Shown here: piece by piece, positions 6,226 through 13,941 of the stretch | Numbering within the stretch: the first letter of the stretch is position 1 | How the letters are laid out: each line of letters starts with the position of its first letter | DNA from: JALZAA01 sp035316025 | GTDB taxonomy: Bacteria; Actinomycetota; Acidimicrobiia; IMCC26256; JACDBD01 | Reading direction: 5' to 3' | Assembly: GCA_035316025.1 (NCBI GenBank) | Contig: DATFXL010000138.1 | Location: forward strand, 1 to 19,720 | Length of the DNA stretch: 19,720 bases | Translations under genes and position numbers: made by a program | The notes under the pieces: generated by a model | What the model was told of the DNA's origin: nothing | The model's input: only the letters and a program-made list of their open reading frames with translations | Database searches by the model: none

Positions 6226-7010
6226 GCGGCGAGATCTACGACGCGCTGCGCGACCGGCTGCGTGCCGAGGAGCCGGTCGCCCTCGCCACCGTCGTTGCCG
6301 GTGCGAACTTCGCCGCCAAGCTGCTCGTAGAGCCGGACGGTGACCCCCTCGGAACGCTCGGCGATCCGGGCCTGGATCGCGTCGTGACCCGGGATGCACG
6401 CGGCCAGCTCGAGGCGGCGCTCACGGCGACGCGCCACTACGGCCCGCACGGCGAGGCCCGTGAGCGGGCGGTCGAGGTCTTCATCGAAGCGTTTGCTCCA
6501 CCGCCCCGGATGATCATCTTCGGCGCCGTCGACTTCACCGCCGCCTTGGCCCGAGCGGCAAAGCTGCTCGGGTATCGGGTCACGGTGTGTGACGCCCGCG
6601 CCGTCTTCGCGACGTCCCAGCGCTTTCCGATGGCAGACGAGGTTATGAACGACTGGCCGCATCGCTATCTCGTGAAGGTCGGAGCCGAGCTCGGGCCTCG
6701 AGACGCGGTGTGCGTCCTCACGCACGACCACAAGTTCGACGTCCCGGCGATCATCGCCGCGCTCGAGACCGACGTTGGCTACATCGGCGCCATGGGCTCG
6801 CGTCGCACGCACACGGACCGGATCGCCCGGCTGCAGAAGGAAGGCGTGGACGACAGCGCGCTGGAGCGGGTCATGGCGCCGATCGGCCTCGACCTCGGCG
6901 CCCGCACGCCCGAGGAGACCGCCGTCTCGATCTGCGCAGAGATCATCGCCCTGCGCACCGGGCGTCGGGCCCGGTCGCTGCGCGACGCCGACGGGCCCAT
7001 CCACGCCTGA
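6222..7010 (+). CDS. XdhC family protein with C-terminal Rossmann domain
   Basis: The 262-residue product carries the Rossmann-like C-terminal domain of XdhC. It shows PPRMIIFGAVDFTAALARAA near 94-112, a beta strand plus helix (LGYRVTVCDAR), LTHDHKFDVP (166-174) and the signature GYIGAMGSRRT (187-196). The usual GxGHVA loop is replaced by GAVDFT. The first 90 residues are a smaller domain that resembles a degenerate partner of the XdhC_CoxI fold. The GTG at 6222 overlaps the preceding stop, which fixes the start. Together with the previous gene it makes a split XdhC, expected to act in the cytoplasm in maturation of a molybdopterin hydroxylase such as xanthine or carbon monoxide dehydrogenase. 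That client role comes from the family, not from this sequence. Confidence 0.88.
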   Translation: MSGEIYDALRDRLRAEEPVALATVVAGANFAAKLLVEPDGDPLGTLGDPGLDRVVTRDARGQLEAALTATRHYGPHGEARERAVEVFIEAFAPPPRMIIFGAVDFTAALARAAKLLGYRVTVCDARAVFATSQRFPMADEVMNDWPHRYLVKVGAELGPRDAVCVLTHDHKFDVPAIIAALETDVGYIGAMGSRRTHTDRIARLQKEGVDDSALERVMAPIGLDLGARTPEETAVSICAEIIALRTGRRARSLRDADGPIHA

Positions 7011-7047
7011 CGGACCAACGTCCGCCGACGACCACGAGGAGGACCAC

Positions 7048-7782
7048 ATGGACCTCGGCATCTCGGGCCGCCGCGCCGCGGTCGCAGCCGCCAGCCGCGG
7101 GCTCGGGTTCGCCACCGCTGCGGCGCTGGCGAACGAAGGGGTGCACGTCGCGATCTGCAGCCGCGACGAGGGCGCGGTCGGCGAAGCGGCCCGCACCATC
7201 GGCCACGGCGCCGTGGCTCTGACGGTCGACGTTTCGACTGCCACCGGGGCTCGCGGCTTTGTCGAGTCCGCCCGCGACGCCCTCGGCGGCCTCGACATCT
7301 TGGTGACGAACGCCGGCGGCCCGCCGCCGGGGAACTTCTCTTCGACCAACGTCGACCAGTACCTCGCCGCCATCGAGCTCAACTGTCTCTCCGTGATCGC
7401 GATGTGCGACGCCGCCGTCCCCTCGATGCGCGAGCAGCGGTGGGGGAGGGTGGTGGCGATCACGTCGCTCGCGGTGCGACAGCCGATGCCGTACCTGATC
7501 CTCTCCAACACGGCCCGCGCCGGTGCGACGGGCTTCCTCAAAACCGTGGCGCGTGAGGTCGCCGCCGACGGCGTGACCGTCAACTCGCTCCAGCCCGGCA
7601 TGCACGACACCGAGCGGGTACAGCGGCTCGGCGGTGGTGATACCAGCGGCATCCCGGCGGGGGTGATCGGCCGACCGGAGGATTTCGGCACGGTTGCAGC
7701 GTTCGTGTGCTCCGAGCAGGCTCGGTTCCTGACCGGCACGGCGATCCAAGTCGACGGGGGCGCGTACGCTGGTCTGTTGTGA
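7048..7782 (+). CDS. SDR-family oxidoreductase, BKR-like, with atypical active site
   Basis: The 244-residue protein has the short-chain dehydrogenase fold. The cofactor loop is AAASRGLG (13-20, classic TGxxxGxG lacking the Thr-Gly), followed by NAGG (88-91) and NCLS. Ser140 lies in ITSLAV, and the C-terminal part has GRPEDFGTVAAFVCSEQA and TGTAIQVDGG. The catalytic Tyr-xxx-Lys is not present where expected: the aligned positions read Ser153-xxx-Arg157 (LSNTARAG). The sequence resembles a beta-ketoacyl-ACP-reductase-like subgroup known for an imperfect tetrad, so the reaction is uncertain. The start has a strong GAGGAGGA ribosome site at 7036-7043. Its stop overlaps the pgsA-like start (GTGA). 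Confidence 0.87.
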   Translation: MDLGISGRRAAVAAASRGLGFATAAALANEGVHVAICSRDEGAVGEAARTIGHGAVALTVDVSTATGARGFVESARDALGGLDILVTNAGGPPPGNFSSTNVDQYLAAIELNCLSVIAMCDAAVPSMREQRWGRVVAITSLAVRQPMPYLILSNTARAGATGFLKTVAREVAADGVTVNSLQPGMHDTERVQRLGGGDTSGIPAGVIGRPEDFGTVAAFVCSEQARFLTGTAIQVDGGAYAGLL

Positions 7783-8402
7783 GCACCGCCGCCGCGAGCG
7801 CGAATGGTGCACGTCAGACAAGCGAGCGCATCCTGACGGTGCCGAACCTCATCTCGGTCGCGCGGCTGGCGTGTGTCCCGCTGTTCCTGTGGCTCCTGCT
7901 CGGGCGCGACGACAAGATCGCGGCCGCGCTTCTCCTCGGTGTCCTGGGCGCGACGGACTGGGTCGACGGGTGGATCGCCCGACATTTCGATCAGGGCAGC
8001 GACCTCGGCAAGGTCCTGGATCCGACCGCCGACCGGATCCTGCTGCTGTGTGCCGGCGTCGCGCTCGTGATCGACGGCAGCCTGCCCCTCTGGGTCGGCG
8101 TGGTCGTGCTCGCCCGTGAGCTCGTGATTTCGGTGGCCGTGCTCGTGTTGGCTGCCGCGGGCGCCCGCCGGATGGACGTGCAGTGGGCCGGGAAGGCAGG
8201 AACACTGGCACTCATGTTCGCTCTGCCCGGATTCCTCCTCGCCGACGCCGTGTCGGAGCTCCGGGCGCCGATCCTGACGGTGACCTGGGTGTTCACGATC
8301 GGGGGCCTGGTGCTCAGCTACTACGCCGCGCTCACGTACGTCCCGCAGGCCCGGGCGGCGCTGCAAGAGGGAAGGGCTCAGCACGAGAGGATGGTCGCGT
8401 GA
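7779..8402 (+). CDS. pgsA: CDP-diacylglycerol--glycerol-3-phosphate 3-phosphatidyltransferase (PgsA type)
   Basis: The 207-residue membrane protein carries the CDP-alcohol phosphatidyltransferase signature DX2DGX2ARX8GX3DX3D exactly, from Asp60 to Asp85. The conserved TVPNLISVARLACVP lies just before it, and several hydrophobic helices follow. The enzyme would make phosphatidylglycerophosphate from CDP-diacylglycerol and glycerol-3-phosphate, the committed step to phosphatidylglycerol and cardiolipin, in the cytoplasmic membrane. The GTG at 7779 overlaps the SDR stop by 4 nt. A TACGCT box ends 8 nt upstream (7765-7770), so a leaderless internal promoter is also possible. Its own stop overlaps the next GTG at 8399. 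Position just upstream of the gcvH/garA array resembles M. tuberculosis pgsA2 (Rv1822). Another CDP-alcohol transferase specificity, such as a phosphatidylinositol-type enzyme, is less likely. Confidence 0.87.
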   Translation: MSTAAASANGARQTSERILTVPNLISVARLACVPLFLWLLLGRDDKIAAALLLGVLGATDWVDGWIARHFDQGSDLGKVLDPTADRILLLCAGVALVIDGSLPLWVGVVVLARELVISVAVLVLAAAGARRMDVQWAGKAGTLALMFALPGFLLADAVSELRAPILTVTWVFTIGGLVLSYYAALTYVPQARAALQEGRAQHERMVA

Positions 8403-10891
8403 GAGCGGTGATCCTGGCGGGCGGCGAGGGCACCCGTCTGCGACCGCTCACCAGCAACCAGCCCAAGCCGATGATGCCGCTCTCGAACCGGCCGATGATG
8501 GAGCACGTCGTGCGCCTTCTCGCCAACCACGGCTTCGACGACATCGTCGTTACCGTCGCGTTCCTGGCGAACCAGATCCGCGACTACTTCGGCGACGGCT
8601 CCGACTTCGGTGTGCGCATGCGCTACGCGACCGAGGAGACGCCGCTCGGGACGGCCGGGTCCGTCCTCAACGCCGCCGAGGAGCTCGACGACACGTTCCT
8701 CGTGATCTCGGGCGACGTGCTGACCGACATCGACCTCAGCGCGATCGTCAAGGCACACCACGACGCCGGCGCGCTCGCATCGATCGCGCTGAAGCGGGTC
8801 GAGAACCCGCTCGAGTTCGCGATCGTGATCACCCGGCCCGACGGGACGATCGAGCGGTTCCTCGAGAAGCCGAGCTGGGGTGAGGTGTTCTCCGACACGG
8901 CGAACACCGGCATCTACGTCCTCGAGCCCGGGGTCTTCGACTACATCCACCCTGGCGAGGTCGTCGACTTCGCCGGCGACGTGTTCCCGGCCATCCTGGA
9001 GAAGAAGCTGCCGCTGATCGGCACCGTCGTGGACGGCTACTGGGAGGACGTCGGGACCCTCGAGGCGTACCTCCGCGCCCACCAGGACGTCCTCGACCGC
9101 CGCGTCCACGTCGACATCGAAGGGTTCCGAATCGGAGAGGGCATCTGGCTTGGTGAGGGCGCAGACGTCGACCCCACGGCGCGCATCGAAGGGCCCGTGG
9201 TGATCGGTGACAACTGCAGGATCGAACCCGGGGCGCACTTGCGCGAGTACACCGTGCTCGGCACCGACGTCGTCGTGAAGGCGGACGCGTTCGTCGAGCG
9301 GTCCGTCTGTCACGACCACGTGTACGTGGGGCCGAGCGCCCGCCTCCGCGGGTGTGTAATCGGTCGGTCGACCGACCTGCGCGCCAACGCCCGCATCGAG
9401 GAGGGCGTGGTCGTCGGAGACGAGTGCTTCGTCGGCGAGCAGGCCGTCATCAATCCCGGCGTGAAGGTCTACCCGTTCAAGACGGTCGAGAGCGGCGCCA
9501 TCGTCAACTCGTCGATCGTCTGGGAGAGCCGGGGCACCCGGACCCTGTTCGGCCGGCGCGGCATCCGAGGGCTCGCCAACGTCGACGTGACACCCGAGTT
9601 GGCCATTCGCACTGCGATGGCGTACGGCACCGCCCTGAAGAAGGGCGCCACCGTCACGACCAGCCGTGACACCAGTCGCGCCGCGCGGGCGCTGAAGCGT
9701 GCCGCCATCGGAGGTCTGAACCTCGCCGGCGCCAACGTCGAGGACGTCGAGCTCGCCACCGTCCCGCTCACCCGGTTCCAGGTCCGGAACGGCACCGCCC
9801 GCGGTGGGATCAGTGTGCGGCTGGCCCCCGGCGACCGTGACGCGGTCGAGATCCGCTTCTTCGACGGCGATGGACGCGACATCGACGAGTCCACGCAGCG
9901 GAAGATCGAGCGGCTCCTGTATCGAGAGGACTACCGGCGGGCGTTCGCGGCCGACATCGGCGACATCGAGTACCCACCTCGCACGCTCGAGTTCTACACG
10001 TCGGCGCTCATGGACACGGTGGACCAAGCCCGGCTCCTCGAACGCGGATTCAAGGTCGTGCTCGACTACTCGTTCGGCGCCGCGTCGATCGTGATGCCCA
10101 GCGTCCTGGCCAAGACCGGCGCCGAAGTGCTGTCGATCAACCCTTATGCCAGCACCGCGTCGGCGACGGCCGCGCTCGAGGAACGCTCGGCTCGTGTGGC
10201 GCGGCTCTCCGAGCTCGTGCGGGCTTCGGGCAGCCAGCTCGGGGTCGTGATGGATCCCGACGGCGAGACCGCCACGATCATCGATGACGAGGGCCACGCC
10301 CTCGACAACGACCAAGCGCTGCTCGCGCTGCTCAGCCTCGTGACGGAGGCGAAGCGCGATGCCCGGGTCGCTCTCCCGGTAACGGTGACTCGCGAAGCCG
10401 AGCGCATCGCGACCGAGCACGGCGCCAGCATCATCTGGACGAAGCTGTCCGCTCCCCACCTGATGGAGGTGGCGTCGACGGGCGACATCGACTTTGCCGC
10501 GTCGCAGGACGGCGGGTTCATCTGGCCCGACTTCATGCCCGCCTTCGACGCCACTGCAACGCTCGTCAAGCTGCTGGATCTGCTCGCGTCCACGGAGCGA
10601 ACGCTCTCGTCCGTCGTGAAGCGACTCCCGCGGCTGCACATCGCTCACGAGACCGTCGCCACGCCGTGGGAGCGGAAGGGCGCCGTGATGCGCGAGATGG
10701 TCGAGCGCGCCGCCACGCGCGACGCGGTCTTGGTCGACGGCGTCAAGGTGCTGCATCCGGACGGGTGGGCGCTCGTGCTGCCTGACCCCGAGGAGGCGCT
10801 CACCCACGTCTGGGCCGAGGGGGACAGCGACCAGAACGCTCGTCAGCTGGCCCAGGAGTACGCGCGGCGAATCCGCCAGGTTCTGCGCTAG
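8399..10891 (+). CDS. Sugar-1-phosphate nucleotidyltransferase / phosphomannomutase-like fusion
   Basis: The 830-residue protein has three parts. Residues 1 to about 235 are a nucleotidyltransferase with AVILAGGEGTRLRPLT, KPMMPLSNRPMMEH, the ISGD metal-binding Asp and a GYWEDVGT motif. Residues about 250-350 form a left-handed beta-helix of hexapeptide repeats. Residues about 375-830 are a phosphohexomutase-like region. The architecture matches proteins annotated as mannose-1-phosphate guanylyltransferase/phosphomannomutase, which would supply GDP-mannose for glycolipids and glycans. In the mutase part the phosphoserine loop TASHNP is replaced by RLAPGD (after GGISV at 469-473), and the metal loop DGDGDR reads DPDGET (619-624). 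The mutase activity is therefore probably lost and the domain may be structural or regulatory. The GTG at 8399 overlaps the pgsA stop. Confidence 0.85.
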   Translation: MRAVILAGGEGTRLRPLTSNQPKPMMPLSNRPMMEHVVRLLANHGFDDIVVTVAFLANQIRDYFGDGSDFGVRMRYATEETPLGTAGSVLNAAEELDDTFLVISGDVLTDIDLSAIVKAHHDAGALASIALKRVENPLEFAIVITRPDGTIERFLEKPSWGEVFSDTANTGIYVLEPGVFDYIHPGEVVDFAGDVFPAILEKKLPLIGTVVDGYWEDVGTLEAYLRAHQDVLDRRVHVDIEGFRIGEGIWLGEGADVDPTARIEGPVVIGDNCRIEPGAHLREYTVLGTDVVVKADAFVERSVCHDHVYVGPSARLRGCVIGRSTDLRANARIEEGVVVGDECFVGEQAVINPGVKVYPFKTVESGAIVNSSIVWESRGTRTLFGRRGIRGLANVDVTPELAIRTAMAYGTALKKGATVTTSRDTSRAARALKRAAIGGLNLAGANVEDVELATVPLTRFQVRNGTARGGISVRLAPGDRDAVEIRFFDGDGRDIDESTQRKIERLLYREDYRRAFAADIGDIEYPPRTLEFYTSALMDTVDQARLLERGFKVVLDYSFGAASIVMPSVLAKTGAEVLSINPYASTASATAALEERSARVARLSELVRASGSQLGVVMDPDGETATIIDDEGHALDNDQALLALLSLVTEAKRDARVALPVTVTREAERIATEHGASIIWTKLSAPHLMEVASTGDIDFAASQDGGFIWPDFMPAFDATATLVKLLDLLASTERTLSSVVKRLPRLHIAHETVATPWERKGAVMREMVERAATRDAVLVDGVKVLHPDGWALVLPDPEEALTHVWAEGDSDQNARQLAQEYARRIRQVLR

Positions 10892-10900
10892 ACATCCGGG

Positions 10901-11284
10901 ATGGAGTTCCCGGAACAGCTGCGGTACACGAAGGAGCACGAGTGGGTCGCCGTCGACGGTGGCCGGGCACGCGTCGGCATCACGGACTTCGCTCAGGACG
11001 CGCTGGGCGACGTCGTGTTCGTGCAGCCGCCCGAGACGGGCACGAACGTGAGTGCCATGAGCAGTGTCGCCGAGGTCGAGTCCACGAAGTCCGTTTCCGA
11101 CATCTACGCGCCTGTGAGCGGGACGGTTCAGGAGGTCAACCAGGCGCTCGAGGCGACCCCCGAGCTCCTGAACCAGGATCCGTACGGCGACGGGTGGATC
11201 TTCGTGATCGAGATGTCCGATCCTTCGCAGGCGGACACGCTTCTCGACGCCGACGCGTACCGCCGTCTCGTCGAGGAGCAGTAG
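10901..11284 (+). CDS. gcvH: Glycine cleavage system H protein
   Basis: The 127-residue lipoyl carrier has the family length and fold. It starts with RYTKEHEWV, continues VGITDFAQDALGDVVFV, and has the lipoylation site Lys63 in VESTKSVSDIYAP followed by GTVQEVNQAL, LLNQDPYGDGW. The lipoyl arm shuttles the aminomethyl group from GcvP to GcvT and is reoxidised by the L protein. The ATG at 10901 starts 9 nt after the preceding stop, so it is probably co-transcribed with the nucleotidyltransferase fusion. The T and P proteins are 4-5 kb downstream in the same direction; the L protein gene is not in the window. Confidence 0.95.
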   Translation: MEFPEQLRYTKEHEWVAVDGGRARVGITDFAQDALGDVVFVQPPETGTNVSAMSSVAEVESTKSVSDIYAPVSGTVQEVNQALEATPELLNQDPYGDGWIFVIEMSDPSQADTLLDADAYRRLVEEQ

Positions 11285-11327
11285 CCCGACGACGGATCTC
11301 GCCCGGGACGCTGCCTGCGGGCGGCAG

Positions 11328-11333
11328 TAGCCT
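11328..11333 (+). promoter_or_regulatory. Candidate -10 box of a leaderless garA-like transcript
   Basis: TAGCCT ends 7 nt before the GTG at 11341. The only purine-rich run (GAGG) touches the start codon and is too close to act as a ribosome site. The box is identical to the one before the gene at 4333. No -35 consensus is seen. Confidence 0.4.
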
Positions 11334-11340
11334 TCCGAGG

Positions 11341-11817
11341 GTGATCTGCGCGCGGTGCGGGCACGAGAACCAGGCCGGCGCCAACTTCTGCTCGTCGTGC
11401 GGGGCTGCGCTCGAGAAGAGCGAGGACGACACCACGGTCACGCTCGCCATCGAGGACCGGGCCGAGCTCGACGACGAGCTCGGGGCGATGCTCGCCGAGA
11501 TCCCGGCGGGCACGGGTGTGGTGGTCGTCCGGCGGGGCCCGAACGCGGGGAGTCGCTTCTCACTCGAGCGCGACGTCACGACGGTAGGCCGCCACCCGGA
11601 CTCGGACATCTTCCTCGACGACATCACGGTGTCACGCCGGCACGCCGTGATCCGCCGCGACCGGGACGGCTACGAGGTGAGCGACGCCGGTTCCCTCAAC
11701 GGCACCTACGTGAACCGCGAGCGGGTGGAGACGGCGCCCCTGCGCCACCTCGACGAGGTGCAGGTCGGACGGTTCGTCCTCCTGTTCATGCTGGGCGGTG
11801 TCGAGGAGCACGCGTGA
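11341..11817 (+). CDS. GarA-like FHA-domain protein with N-terminal zinc ribbon
   Basis: The 158-residue protein opens with a zinc-ribbon motif (Cys3, Cys6, Cys17, Cys20). A short acidic linker contains two adjacent threonines (DDTTVTL, Thr31-Thr32), and a C-terminal forkhead-associated domain follows. The FHA core shows RRGPNAGSRFSL, GRHPDSDIFLDD (83-94), SRRH (98-101) and GSLNGTYVN (117-125), very close to mycobacterial GarA and corynebacterial OdhI. In those proteins a phosphorylated TT motif is bound by the protein's own FHA domain and switches inhibition of 2-oxoglutarate dehydrogenase and control of glutamate enzymes. GarA itself lacks a zinc ribbon. The gene lies between gcvH and merR as in M. 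tuberculosis. The zinc ribbon may add a partner or nucleic-acid contact. Confidence 0.87.
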   Translation: MICARCGHENQAGANFCSSCGAALEKSEDDTTVTLAIEDRAELDDELGAMLAEIPAGTGVVVVRRGPNAGSRFSLERDVTTVGRHPDSDIFLDDITVSRRHAVIRRDRDGYEVSDAGSLNGTYVNRERVETAPLRHLDEVQVGRFVLLFMLGGVEEHA

Positions 11818-12761
11818 GCCTCGACCCGACCGGCACCAGCGCGGACCCCTCGCACCTGTCCATCGGTGAGGTCCTCAACATCCTGCGTGAGGAGTTCCCG
11901 GACGTCACTATCTCCAAGATCCGCTTCCTCGAGAGCCAGGGTCTGATCGATCCGGAGCGGACGCCCTCGGGCTACCGGAAGTTCTACGAGTCGGATGTCT
12001 CGCGGCTCCGTTGGATCCTCCATCAGCAGAAGGAGAACTTCCTTCCGCTGAAGGTGATCAAGGAACGGCTCGATCGCATGGGCGAGGAGCAACCGGCGCC
12101 GGTGCACGCGATCTCCCGCGCCAAGCCGCGGGCGCGGCGGGCGCCGTCCCACCAGGCGCGACGGTCCGAGAACCTCGCGCCCCAGCTCCCGCTCGCCGAC
12201 CCGATGCCGGCGTCGGCACCGGCGGACGACGAGCTTGCCGTAGCCGCGGACAATGGCGATCGCACACGGAGAAGCGAGATCGCGCCGCGGCCAAGTCAGC
12301 AATCACCCCCGGTGAGGCGCGAGGAGCCGGCGGTCGAAGCTGGGGTGGAGACGGAGAGCTCACCCGCTGAGGCGGGCACACCGGGCGTGACGCGCCGGGA
12401 GCTGGAACGCGCCACCGGGCTCGAGGACTGGCAGCTGAACGAGCTCGAGTCGTTCGGTTTGCTCGAGCCGGCTGGCTACGACGGGGGAGAGGCGCTCTAC
12501 GACGAGGAGAGCCGAGCGGTTGCCACCGCGGCTGCCGGCTTCTACGCGCACGGCATCGGCGCGCGGCACCTTCGCATGTACAAGCACTTCGCCGAACGCG
12601 AGGCGTCGCTGTTCGAGCAGGTGGCGTTCCAGTACCTCCGGCAGCGGAACCCGGATGCCCGCGCCAAGGCGCGGGAAGAGCTGGCTACCCTGTCGAAGCT
12701 CGGCCGCGCGTTGCGGTCGGCGTTGCTCGTCCAAGCCGTGCGCGAGTCGCTCGTCGAGTGA
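11814..12761 (+). CDS. MerR-family transcriptional regulator, Rv1828-like
   Basis: The 315-residue protein has an N-terminal MerR helix-turn-helix domain at about 14-85. It reads LSIGEVLNILREEFPDVTISKIRFLESQGLI followed by the wing RTPSGYRKFYESDVSRLRWI. A low-complexity linker rich in Ala, Pro and Arg covers about 100-190. A C-terminal helical domain (about 195-315) contains RRELERATGLEDWQLNELESFGLL and LFEQVAFQYLRQRNPDARAKAREELATL. The second block itself resembles a degenerate MerR-like winged fold. The effector is unknown. The GTG at 11814 overlaps the garA-like stop (GTGA). The order garA - merR matches Rv1827-Rv1828 of M. tuberculosis. The linker is long for this family and probably disordered. 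Confidence 0.88.
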   Translation: MSLDPTGTSADPSHLSIGEVLNILREEFPDVTISKIRFLESQGLIDPERTPSGYRKFYESDVSRLRWILHQQKENFLPLKVIKERLDRMGEEQPAPVHAISRAKPRARRAPSHQARRSENLAPQLPLADPMPASAPADDELAVAADNGDRTRRSEIAPRPSQQSPPVRREEPAVEAGVETESSPAEAGTPGVTRRELERATGLEDWQLNELESFGLLEPAGYDGGEALYDEESRAVATAAAGFYAHGIGARHLRMYKHFAEREASLFEQVAFQYLRQRNPDARAKAREELATLSKLGRALRSALLVQAVRESLVE

Positions 12762-13402
12762 CCCGAACCGCCGAAAGCGAGCGTCAGCCGCCGCCGATCG
12801 TCCTTCTCGACGAACGGGCGATCGCGGCACGCGTCGAGCGCATCGCGCGTCGGATCACTGCCGACCATCCCGACGGGATCGTGCTCGTCGGAGTCCTGAA
12901 GGGAGCGCTCGTGTTCCTGGCCGACCTGGCGCGCGCAATCACGGGCGTGGAGGTGACGATCGACTTCCTCGCGATTTCGCGCTACGCCCCCGATTCGGGC
13001 CGGGTGCGAATCCTCAAGGACCTCGATGTCGACGTCGAAGGTCGGGACGTCGTCCTGGTCGAGGACCTGGTGGACACCGGCCTGACCCTCGCGTACCTGC
13101 TGGCGCACGTCGAGGAGCGATCGCCCCGTTCGCTCGACGTCTGCACGCTTCTCGACCGGCCGGCGCGGCGTATCGTGCCCCTGACGCCCCGCTACGTGGG
13201 GGAGGAGATCGAGGACGTCTTCGTCCTCGGCTACGGCCTGCACTACGTCGACCTGTACCGGAATGTTCCGTACATTGTCGAGGCAGACCGGCGCGTCGTG
13301 CTCTACGAGCCGGCCGCGTACGTCGATGCCCTCTACGGGAGCACCGCGTTCGAGGCCGGATCGGCGCGGTCGCGCCGTTCCCGAGGCCGGGTGGTAGGTT
13401 GA
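12758..13402 (+). CDS. hpt: Hypoxanthine phosphoribosyltransferase
   Basis: The 214-residue enzyme would convert hypoxanthine or guanine plus PRPP to IMP or GMP in purine salvage. It shows VLVGVLKGALVFLADL (42-57), IDFLAISRY (68-76) and the PRPP-binding loop VVLVEDLVDTGLT (98-110) with the Glu102-Asp103 pair. GYGLHYVDLYRNVPYI (158-173) forms part of the base and metal site. The purine-contacting lysine of the usual LLDKP appears as Arg134 (LLDRP), and the flexible loop after SRY is a few residues shorter than usual. The GTG at 12758 overlaps the merR stop by 4 nt. In M. tuberculosis hpt is not in this cluster, so its insertion between merR and the DUF151 gene is a local feature. Confidence 0.92.
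   Translation: MTRTAESERQPPPIVLLDERAIAARVERIARRITADHPDGIVLVGVLKGALVFLADLARAITGVEVTIDFLAISRYAPDSGRVRILKDLDVDVEGRDVVLVEDLVDTGLTLAYLLAHVEERSPRSLDVCTLLDRPARRIVPLTPRYVGEEIEDVFVLGYGLHYVDLYRNVPYIVEADRRVVLYEPAAYVDALYGSTAFEAGSARSRRSRGRVVG
13395..13400 (+). promoter_or_regulatory. Candidate -10 box upstream of the DUF151 gene
   Basis: TAGGTT overlaps the end of hpt and lies 30 nt before the GTG at 13431, which has its own GGAGG ribosome site (13420-13424). The match is short and there is no convincing -35 box; read-through from hpt is likely. Confidence 0.25.
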
Positions 13403-13430
13403 GGTCTCCCCGGATCTACGGAGGCACGAC

Positions 13431-13913
13431 GTGATCCGTATGTCGCTGGTGGGCGTCCGAGTCGAGGTCCCCACGAACCAGCCGATCGTGCTGCTGCGCG
13501 AGGACGAGGGGCAGCGGTACCTCCCGATCTTCATCGGCCCGCCGGAGGCCACCGCCATCGTGTACGCCCTCCAGGGGATGGAAACACCCCGGCCGATGAC
13601 CCACGACCTGTTCAAGACCGTGCTCGACGACATGTCGGTCCAGCTGCAGCAGGTCGTGATCACCGAGCTCCACGACGGGACCTTCTACGCCGAGATCGAG
13701 CTGTCCGGGAACGGCAACGCCTACCGAATCTCCTCGCGGCCGTCGGATGCCATTGCCCTGGCCGTGCGTTACGAGGACACGGTGCCGATCTTCGCCGACG
13801 AAGCGGTGCTCGACGAGGCCGGGGTGCTCTTCGAGAACGACGAAGAGGAAGAGCAGATCGAGCAGTTCCGCGAGTTCCTGGACCAGGTCCGTCCCGAGGA
13901 CTTCGCCCAGTAG
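13431..13913 (+). CDS. DUF151 / bifunctional nuclease family protein, Rv1829-like
   Basis: The 160-residue protein is a full-length member of the DUF151 (bifunctional nuclease, BFN-like) family. It begins with the typical MSLVGVRVEVPTNQPIVLLRE, followed by RYLPIFIGPPEATAIVYALQG, RPMTHDLFKTVLDDM, and SRPSDAIALAVRYEDTVPIFADEAVLDEAG near residues 103-133. An acidic C-terminal helix (NDEEEEQIEQFREFLD) ends the protein. Plant members have been reported with nuclease activity; the bacterial role is uncertain. The GTG at 13431 is supported by GGAGG 6 nt upstream. Its position between two merR genes is the same as Rv1829 in M. tuberculosis. Confidence 0.9.
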   Translation: MIRMSLVGVRVEVPTNQPIVLLREDEGQRYLPIFIGPPEATAIVYALQGMETPRPMTHDLFKTVLDDMSVQLQQVVITELHDGTFYAEIELSGNGNAYRISSRPSDAIALAVRYEDTVPIFADEAVLDEAGVLFENDEEEEQIEQFREFLDQVRPEDFAQ

Positions 13914-13941
13914 GCGGCCCGGGGAAGGGTCGCCGAGAACG

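Noticed and set aside
5952..8384. Minus-strand open frame of 810 codons spanning the XdhC, SDR and pgsA genes
   Set aside because: It runs antisense to four well-supported genes and has no domain.
8378..10939. Minus-strand open frame of 853 codons opposite the nucleotidyltransferase fusion
   Set aside because: The plus strand encodes a clear multi-domain protein. The antisense product is low-complexity and charged with no recognisable motif.
11311..11327. CTGCC-N7-GGCAG hairpin between gcvH and the garA-like gene, considered as a terminator
   Set aside because: The stem is only 5 bp, there is no T run, and it lies against the predicted -10 box; it is not convincing as a terminator.
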